Shown piece by piece: positions 1-4,564 of a stretch of 7,710 bases of DNA (its first letter is position 1; each line of letters starts with the position of its first letter). This DNA comes from an uncultured Flavobacteriales bacterium. GTDB taxonomy: Bacteria; Bacteroidota; Bacteroidia; Flavobacteriales; Crocinitomicaceae. The notes beneath the pieces were generated by a model. The model was not told the DNA's origin and ran no database searches. It saw only the letters and a list, made by a program, of their open reading frames with translations. The DNA lies in assembly GCA_946478775.1 (NCBI GenBank), contig CAMLDR010000194.1, positions 1-7,710 of the forward strand, written 5' to 3'. The position numbers and the translations under genes were made by a program.

Positions 1-98
1 TGTGCTTCTGCGATTGCAAAAGCCATTTGGCGAATCATGTCGCCCATAGGCACGTCAAGAAGTTCCTGACCAATGCGTGGTTTGGTGTTTTCAAACAT
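1..98 (-). CDS. Third DUF2589-like paralogue, N-terminal fragment (cut by left window edge)
   Basis: An ATG at 98-96 opens a frame of 32 complete codons that runs off the left edge without a stop. The visible N-terminus (MFENTKPRIGQELL...) ends in MGDMIRQMAFAIAEA, which lines up with DIFTNLAMGIAEAQ of the 615-residue protein (residues 21-34) and SMIENMGISIATAQ of the 153-residue protein (18-31). It is therefore very likely a third member of the same family. It starts 29 bp after the stop of the preceding gene on the same strand, so it probably belongs to the same transcript. No signal peptide is visible. Its length, and whether it carries an insertion like the 615-residue relative, cannot be known from this window. 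The function is unknown. Confidence 0.75.
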   Translation of the reverse strand, partial: MFENTKPRIGQELLDVPMGDMIRQMAFAIAEA

Positions 99-127
99 AC
101 TTTGTTGTTTTTGTGTTGATTAAAAGA

Positions 128-589
128 TTACGTTGTTGTGTTTCCTTCTGAGCTTAAATTTTTCAGAAGTGTAACTAAATTTTCCGGTGGAGGCAGTGAA
201 ACCATGCGGGCTGCAATACTCGAAGAGGCCGAAGCCGATTGATCGAATTTTCTTGCGTATCCTGCACTCACGGTAGTCGAAACTACCTGGGTTTGCACTG
301 AAACTTCACCATTTACATCGAAAGAGGTCGATTCTGACATGGAAAAGTCCATTTTTGCATCAAAACTTGCTTCCGTGAAAGCGTAGAAACTTGGAACAAA
401 GCCTAAATTCAATAAGCTGACTTGATTTCCGCCGATTTCTACCGTGCTGGAGGCTAGTTTTTTAAGCATTTCAATGGAATTGCCGTCTAACGCCGCTTGC
501 GCTGTTGCTATTGAAATTCCCATGTTTTCGATCATCGATGAAAGCGGGGAATTCGTTAGCGTGCTTGTGATTGTTTCAATTGCTGGCAT
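128..589 (-). CDS. Small DUF2589-like protein of unknown function (stand-alone form)
   Basis: A 153-residue protein with no signal peptide or membrane segment, so probably cytoplasmic. Residues 15-48 look like an amphipathic helix (IATAQAALDGNSIEMLKKLA). Next comes a conserved block, SLLNLGFVPSFYAF (58-71), then alternating Ser-rich strands (72-125), then a terminal motif ARMVSLPPPENL (127-138) followed by a short helix. The same blocks occur in the same order in the upstream 615-residue protein: 11 of 14 residues match in the SLL...FYAF block and 8 of 16 in the ARxVSLP block. The layout (N-terminal AxAQ helix, central hydrophobic strand block, Ser-rich strands, C-terminal LPxP helix) recalls DUF2589, but this is my recollection of that family, not a search result. 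The ATG at 589 follows the previous stop by 24 bp, suggesting co-transcription. No enzymatic motif is visible; a structural or adaptor role is the likeliest guess. Confidence 0.85.
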   Translation of the reverse strand: MPAIETITSTLTNSPLSSMIENMGISIATAQAALDGNSIEMLKKLASSTVEIGGNQVSLLNLGFVPSFYAFTEASFDAKMDFSMSESTSFDVNGEVSVQTQVVSTTVSAGYARKFDQSASASSSIAARMVSLPPPENLVTLLKNLSSEGNTTT

Positions 590-613
590 ATACTAGGAAT
601 TTAATAGTGAATA

Positions 614-2461
614 TTATCCTTCCGTAGTACCTGTTCCGTATTTTTCATCCAGGAATTCAAGGAAGCGATTAGGTGCAGGAAGCGAAACCAATCTTGCTGA
701 CATGGCTGAGTTTCCTTCCATCGACATTTCAAACTGACGGGACATTCTGAAATCTACACTCGCATTGAAAGCAAATGAACTGCTCTGAGAACTATTGCTC
801 AAACTATCGCTCAATGTAGAGTTTTCGTTTTTCGTTTTCCCCCACAAGTAACTGCTTTGATTTTCAGTTCCTTCGCTGCTGCTTTCTGAATTTTCTTCAA
901 GTGAGATATCCTCTGAGGCATTCGAAAGTAGATGCAACTTGACAATTGCTTCGTCGTCCAGGGAGTAGTGAAGTTCGTCTGTGGTTGCCTCGTGCGAATG
1001 GTTTGTGAGATCACTATGTACTTCCTCTATCAACGCATCGAAATCATCATTGGAATAGGACAAGCCTGTTGAGCCATATTGAACATCCAAAGTTATCATC
1101 GGATTGTCTTCTGTGTTATCATCAGCGTAAACGAATTTGTTTTTTGATGTACTCGTTTTAACTGGTGTGGCATCTTTTGTCACATTACCATCAATAAAGA
1201 TAATGTAATCAGCACTCAACTCAATCATAGCATGACGCTTCGTTAAATCACTTGGACCGGAGGTGTTTGTAACAGCCCCGATTCCTACATTGACAGGAGC
1301 AACTGATCCGAAGATATGGTCACGCAGCCTTTCAGCACGTCTTTTTGCCAAACTTTTGTTTTTCGGATTGTTTCCGCCTTTTGGATCTGTCATTCCGGTA
1401 ATTTTGATTGACACATCTGAGTCATGGCTTCGGATCAAACGAAGGATCTGGTGAATCAATTTATGTTCCGGGTAGTTCTGATTTTCGACGGCACCTGCTG
1501 GAGCCTGATACGGAAGGTCGTAAGTCAATTCACTTGTTTCTTCGGTCAATTTCAGGTTTGTCTCGTAGGTAATCTCATCGCTGTTGTAGGCGAAGTAAAA
1601 CATACTTGAAATTTGTTCCCAGTCTGTTCCATTGTGCTTATACAATACTCCGGTTTTGCTTAGTCCGTATAATTGGGTAGCAGGAGTGGTAACAACTTCA
1701 TCATCTATAGCGATATCTAAACTTTCCAATATATTGTTCGTTAGAAGGAAAGTCTGAGCTACGCCATCAACATTAATGAGCTTGTCTATCGCATAATCCT
1801 GGATCTTTAAGACTCCCACTCCGGTTTTATCGAAATGCAGTCCTTTTTCAATTCGAAGAAAGCCACTGTCCATCCAGACATCGATTCCGCGACTTTTATT
1901 TTCTGTTAGCTTTCTGGATTGAATTTCTTCATACACCTGGTCAACAGATGCCTCTGTTTTGATCTTGTGCTTGAAATTCTCCAGACGGCTTTTCGATACA
2001 AGTGAGTCGCTTTGACTGACGAATGTGTTATTGATCTTGATCGCCTTGTTTTCTTTGGCACGAAAGCTCACTTGTCTCACAGACTTATATTCCTCCGAAG
2101 TTTCGGAATAACTGTTTGAACTTAAGAAATCGCGGTTTGAAGCGGAATATCCTTTTTGGTTGGATAATTGGACATCGATTCCGAATCCGAATTCCAATGC
2201 TTCTTTCAATCCCATTCTCAAGTTGATGCTGGCGCTGATGTCTGCATACTGGAATGCGTAGAAAACCGGAGCGAACCCTAAGGCCAACAAAGACTCACCG
2301 TCGATATTGGTTTCTGCCAATTTAATAGCCTGGGCTATCGAATTGTCATCTAGTTTCTGTTGAGCTTCCGCAATTCCCATGGCGAGGTTTGTAAAGATGT
2401 CGCTGACATCAACCTGCTGCAGAATGGAAGCTCCTTCACTGAATTTGGTTAAATCACTCAT
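614..2461 (-). CDS. Chimeric protein: OmpA-like peptidoglycan-binding domain inserted in a split DUF2589-like domain
   Basis: A 615-residue protein without a recognisable signal peptide (it starts MSDLTKFSEG). Residues 1-100 match the N-terminal half of the 153-residue neighbour (GIAEAQQKLDDNSI, 29-42; SLLALGFAPVFYAF, 57-70), and residues about 563-615 match its C-terminal half (SARLVSLPAPNRF, 588-600). About 460 residues are inserted between them. Residues about 140-260 are unassigned. Residues 264-285 (LYGLSKTGVLYKHNGTDWEQIS) resemble one tectonin-type propeller strand. Residues about 287-418 form an OmpA-like domain: a first strand FYFAYNSDEI, then ITGMTDPKGG, then NKSLAKRRAERL, which reproduces the N-x-x-L-x-x-R-R-A signature of OmpA, then RHAMIEL. 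D359 and R375 correspond to the two residues that hold diaminopimelate in peptidoglycan. A Ser/Glu/Asn-rich linker (about 510-562) leads back into the split domain. How a protein without an export signal would reach peptidoglycan is unexplained. The start is the first in-frame ATG, 169 bp after the TPR gene. Confidence 0.88.
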   Translation of the reverse strand: MSDLTKFSEGASILQQVDVSDIFTNLAMGIAEAQQKLDDNSIAQAIKLAETNIDGESLLALGFAPVFYAFQYADISASINLRMGLKEALEFGFGIDVQLSNQKGYSASNRDFLSSNSYSETSEEYKSVRQVSFRAKENKAIKINNTFVSQSDSLVSKSRLENFKHKIKTEASVDQVYEEIQSRKLTENKSRGIDVWMDSGFLRIEKGLHFDKTGVGVLKIQDYAIDKLINVDGVAQTFLLTNNILESLDIAIDDEVVTTPATQLYGLSKTGVLYKHNGTDWEQISSMFYFAYNSDEITYETNLKLTEETSELTYDLPYQAPAGAVENQNYPEHKLIHQILRLIRSHDSDVSIKITGMTDPKGGNNPKNKSLAKRRAERLRDHIFGSVAPVNVGIGAVTNTSGPSDLTKRHAMIELSADYIIFIDGNVTKDATPVKTSTSKNKFVYADDNTEDNPMITLDVQYGSTGLSYSNDDFDALIEEVHSDLTNHSHEATTDELHYSLDDEAIVKLHLLSNASEDISLEENSESSSEGTENQSSYLWGKTKNENSTLSDSLSNSSQSSSFAFNASVDFRMSRQFEMSMEGNSAMSARLVSLPAPNRFLEFLDEKYGTGTTEG

Positions 2462-2509
2462 AAATTAATTGTTTTTAATGTTTTTACAAAATGCAGGCGG
2501 ATCACTCTT

Positions 2510-2542
2510 GCCAGCCAAATTTTTTGGCGTAGCAATCCTGGC
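2510..2542 (-). repeat. Imperfect stem-loop inside the intergenic element
   Basis: The inner stem is GCCAAA (2514-2519) paired with TTTGGC (2523-2528) around a 3-nt loop. An outer pairing, GCCAG (2510-2514) with CTGGC (2538-2542), encloses it but shares base 2514 and leaves a 9-nt bulge, so the two may be alternatives. In the minus-strand transcript no T-tract follows immediately, so it is not a typical terminator. Confidence 0.4.
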
Positions 2543-2578
2543 CCGGTTCTTTTCAGGGATGAGGAGACAGGTGGATGT

Positions 2579-2602
2579 TTTTAGTTTCGCGCAAAACTAA
2601 AA
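2579..2602 (-). repeat. Perfect 9-bp stem-loop inside the intergenic element
   Basis: TTTTAGTTT (2579-2587) and AAACTAAAA (2594-2602) are perfectly complementary around a 6-nt GC-rich loop. The stem is AT-rich, and the minus-strand transcript continues with ACATCC rather than a U-run, so it does not look like an intrinsic terminator. It lies 28 bp after the stop codon of the TPR gene and could protect that mRNA 3' end or be part of a folded leader. Confidence 0.5.
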
Positions 2603-2630
2603 CCGCCTGCGATTTCGTATAAACGTTTGT

Positions 2631-3188
2631 TTAGAACGGATTGATCATTTCCGGCAGTTGAACTGCTATTTTTTCGTTGACATTTTCCTTACGAACCGTA
2701 AAGTAGTGATGTCTGTTTTGTAAATCACGCACTTGCTTGTGATTAATTGCATAACCTCTTCGAAGCCAGTTGAGTAATTCTTTGCTTAAGGGCATAGGAA
2801 AATGGGTTGCCTCTTTGAGCGCTGAATCGAAAGCTTCTATCGCCTCTGATTTTTCATCCAGGTAGATGCACTGGATTCCTTTCCGTTCCCAGAGGGATGC
2901 GAGATTTTTTCTGAACCAATCATCGTTTCGATCGGCCTTTTTTGGTGTCAGAAAATCAATGCTTTTCTCACAATAAGTGATGATTTCTTCGTGAGCCTCC
3001 ATCAATTCCAGTGATTCCATTGCACACAAACTGTAATGCTGCAGAAAAACTTCTGAATTTTCGGCCGTTTGACACATACGCATAGCCTCTTTGTAATGGC
3101 GTAATGCTTCTTTGTGGTCTCCTCTTAAAGCGAGTACTTTTCCGTTTTCAGCGATTTGGAGATGGAGGTTCGGTTTGTTTTCGTTCAT
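2631..3188 (-). CDS. Small TPR (tetratricopeptide repeat) protein
   Basis: A 185-residue protein with no signal peptide, so probably cytoplasmic. At least two TPR units are readable: residues about 9-42 (ENGKVLALRGDHKEALRHYKEAM, with the G/A/G/A/Y/A spacing of a TPR) and about 92-127 (ERKGIQCIYLDEKSEAIEAFDSALKEA). A degenerate helical pair lies between them (47-80). The last 40 residues (RRGYAINHKQVRDLQN... to MINPF) are basic, then strand-like, and are not TPR. TPRs bind proteins, so a scaffold or chaperone role for the neighbouring gene products is plausible, but the partner is not visible. The ATG lies 5 bp after the stop of the upstream L7/L12-like gene, a spacing typical of translational coupling. 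I see no catalytic motif. Confidence 0.88.
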   Translation of the reverse strand: MNENKPNLHLQIAENGKVLALRGDHKEALRHYKEAMRMCQTAENSEVFLQHYSLCAMESLELMEAHEEIITYCEKSIDFLTPKKADRNDDWFRKNLASLWERKGIQCIYLDEKSEAIEAFDSALKEATHFPMPLSKELLNWLRRGYAINHKQVRDLQNRHHYFTVRKENVNEKIAVQLPEMINPF

Positions 3189-3193
3189 AGTGG

Positions 3194-4252
3194 TTAGTAT
3201 TCGTATTCGATTTCACATCCAATGTATTCCAGTTGTTTTTCAAGTAGTCGGCTCAAAGCACCACCGAGGGGCATAGGGGCTTTCCAGACATCTGTGATCT
3301 TGTCTAAATTGACATCATTGTAAAATTTGCTCAGGATTTCCCTTGCTTTTCCTGAATCGGAAATGTTGCTTACGGAGATGACATACTTCCCGAATGGAAT
3401 TTGTTCTTCGGAACAGGTTAAACCGACTTGTTTATACAAGACTAATTTTTCCTGAAGTGTTCCATAGTTGACAGATTCATCCAGTAAAACCGGAAGATTG
3501 GCGTGGATTTCTGAGATTACTTCTGTCGGCATGCCGATTTCATTTACCAAAAAATTGGTTTGCGAAGTATTCGTCAGATCAAAATTCTCCAGAAGAATAC
3601 GAAATCTGGAATAACTTTGATTGTAGATCTTAACCTCATGCTTTGATCGATAGCGGGTGAGAAACTGGTTCATTTGTTCGTAGGTTAAGTTGCGAACCCA
3701 TTTTGTTTCTCCGTCAGGAATGGTGATTTCCTTGGTTTTGATGAGGTTAATCAACTTCAGGCGTTCTTTTTCTGATTCTGAAGTGAATTCAATGGTGTAT
3801 AAATCCATTTTTGGGTTACTTGCAATCACTTCAGCATCTATGCGTTTTTGCAAGCTCTCTGCCGTGGCCATGGAAACTCCGCCCAAAACCACACATGGGT
3901 CGCTGAGCAAAAGTTGCAGAGATTCACTTTCAGGACAGCCCAGAAATTCAGACAGCTGTTTGTTGACGGTGCTTAATTGCACCGGATCATTGATATGGAC
4001 GGCTATATCAAGGGATTCTGTAGGCACAGGTTGTTTTTCATCCGTATTTTGTATCAGAACTTCCAGCCCGAGTCCTGTTAAAATAGTGGATGCTTTTTCT
4101 GCCAGCGCTTCATCTGCATGGTCCAAAAAGACCGCAGGCGCGTTGTAAAGAATTTTGAATAATAACTCCTGATTGATTTCAAAAGCCTCAGAAATTGCTT
4201 TGATAACTTTAGGGGTTGCCGTACCAACGGAAAGGATGATAATTCGTTTCAC
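3194..4252 (-). CDS. Protein of five tandem L7/L12 C-terminal-domain-like modules
   Basis: A 352-residue protein read from a GTG start; no ATG lies upstream in frame before the stop at 4319-4321, and the first module begins at residue 3. Residues 3-69 follow the pattern of the ribosomal L7/L12 C-terminal domain: VGTATPKVIKAISEAFE, then a helix ending in APAVFLDHADEALAEKA, then LTGLGLEVLIQN. The same strand-helix-helix-P-strand-helix-strand layout appears to recur at about 81-147 (ends LQKRIDAEVIASNP), 149-213, 216-282 (EVISEIHANLPVLLDE...YKQVGLTCSEE) and 289-352 (ends EKQLEYIGCEIEYEY), each 64-67 residues. The copies are strongly diverged; the first and fourth are the clearest. L7/L12 CTD and ClpS-like folds bind other proteins, so an adaptor or scaffold role is inferred. 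It is not a ribosomal protein: it lacks the L7/L12 dimerisation domain and hinge. It is the first gene after the promoter and is followed 5 bp later by the TPR gene. Confidence 0.85.
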   Translation of the reverse strand: MKRIIILSVGTATPKVIKAISEAFEINQELLFKILYNAPAVFLDHADEALAEKASTILTGLGLEVLIQNTDEKQPVPTESLDIAVHINDPVQLSTVNKQLSEFLGCPESESLQLLLSDPCVVLGGVSMATAESLQKRIDAEVIASNPKMDLYTIEFTSESEKERLKLINLIKTKEITIPDGETKWVRNLTYEQMNQFLTRYRSKHEVKIYNQSYSRFRILLENFDLTNTSQTNFLVNEIGMPTEVISEIHANLPVLLDESVNYGTLQEKLVLYKQVGLTCSEEQIPFGKYVISVSNISDSGKAREILSKFYNDVNLDKITDVWKAPMPLGGALSRLLEKQLEYIGCEIEYEY

Positions 4253-4321
4253 GATTCGATTTATAATGGTTAATAATAAGGTTGTTTTTGCAGCATTTCC
4301 TTCTACCGATTTGCTACCTTA

Positions 4322-4353
4322 CAAAGATAAGAAATCTTTATTGATTCACCAAA
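4322..4353 (-). promoter_or_regulatory. Bacteroidota-type promoter for the five-gene set
   Basis: On the minus strand a TTTG (4353-4350) is followed, after exactly 20 nt, by TATCTTTG (4329-4322). This matches the Bacteroidota consensus of a -33 TTTG and a -7 TAnnTTTG. Transcription would begin near 4314-4318, giving a 5' UTR of about 60-65 nt before the GTG at 4252. It is the only full match I found in the gap, and no comparable promoter is visible in front of the downstream genes, so it probably drives the whole set. Confidence 0.75.
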
Positions 4354-4502
4354 CTTTTTTGCAATTATTTTGATTAAAAAATCGTCTTTTTATTCTATTT
4401 GTCAATAAAATAAAGGATTTAAAGCGAAAAATATTTCTGATATAATGATTAAAAAATAATCAAATTGATTTTTGGATTGAGTATTTTGAAAAATATTCAG
4501 GC
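4354..4502. other. AT-rich intergenic stretch with no gene
   Basis: Together with the promoter and terminator on either side this makes up the 312-bp gene-free gap between 4252 and 4565. It is very AT-rich and has no credible ORF. The 12-mer TGATTAAAAAAT occurs twice (4371-4382 and 4446-4457), and AATCAA-A-TTGATT at 4458-4470 is a short perfect palindrome that could be an operator. In sequence this AT-rich, both may arise by chance. Confidence 0.5.
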
Positions 4503-4540
4503 AAAAAAATAGGGGTGGAAAATTTTCCACCCCTATTTTT
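4503..4540 (-). terminator. Intrinsic terminator of the large T9SS-exported protein gene
   Basis: A perfect 36-bp palindrome (4505-4540) centred between 4522 and 4523, with core GGGGTGG/CCACCCC and an AAAATTTT centre. In the minus-strand transcript it is followed by a run of U (seven A on the plus strand at 4503-4509, partly within the stem). It starts 24 bp past the TGA of the large gene. Being palindromic it could also act on plus-strand transcripts, but no plus-strand gene is seen. Confidence 0.9.
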
Positions 4541-4564
4541 ATATTATCGTCCTGATTAGGAGAA

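Larger units (their letters stand above)
2493..2610 (-). other. GC-richer structured intergenic element bounded by an 8-bp inverted repeat
   Basis: The 169-bp gap before the 615-residue gene contains a block closed by a perfect inverted repeat, GCAGGCGG at 2493-2500 and CCGCCTGC at 2603-2610. Inside are two further stem-loops (2510-2542 and 2579-2602), so the transcript could fold as a multi-branched leader. By hand count the block is about 51% G+C (60 of 118), well above the very AT-rich gap at 4253-4500. No TAnnTTTG promoter was found in it on the minus strand. It could be a 5' UTR control element that sets the expression ratio of upstream and downstream genes, or a small dispersed palindromic repeat inserted in the operon. 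The sequence alone does not decide between these. Confidence 0.45.

Noticed and set aside
614..2461. The OmpA-domain protein considered as an ordinary outer-membrane porin or Pal-type lipoprotein.
   Set aside because: No signal peptide, no lipobox Cys and no beta-barrel-like N-terminal region; the N- and C-terminal ends instead match a small soluble neighbour.
2478..2600. A 40-codon plus-strand ORF inside the intergenic element (starts MFLQNAGGSLLP).
   Set aside because: It covers almost exactly the hairpin element, has no start-site or promoter signal on that strand, and its reading is explained by the palindromic DNA. It would be the only plus-strand gene in the window.
3690..4148. A 152-codon open frame on the plus strand opposite the L7/L12-like gene.
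   Set aside because: It lies wholly antisense to a gene with clear domain structure, and its translation shows no domain and looks like an unselected shadow frame.
3194..4252. The first gene of the set considered as ribosomal protein L7/L12 (rplL).
   Set aside because: It is three times too long, lacks the dimerisation domain and hinge, and is not beside rplJ or rpoB.
4371..4470. Repeated 12-mer TGATTAAAAAAT and nearby AT-rich inverted repeats, considered as a CRISPR, iteron or operator array.
   Set aside because: Only two copies, irregular spacing and very low sequence complexity; chance is an adequate explanation, apart from the short palindrome noted as a possible operator.
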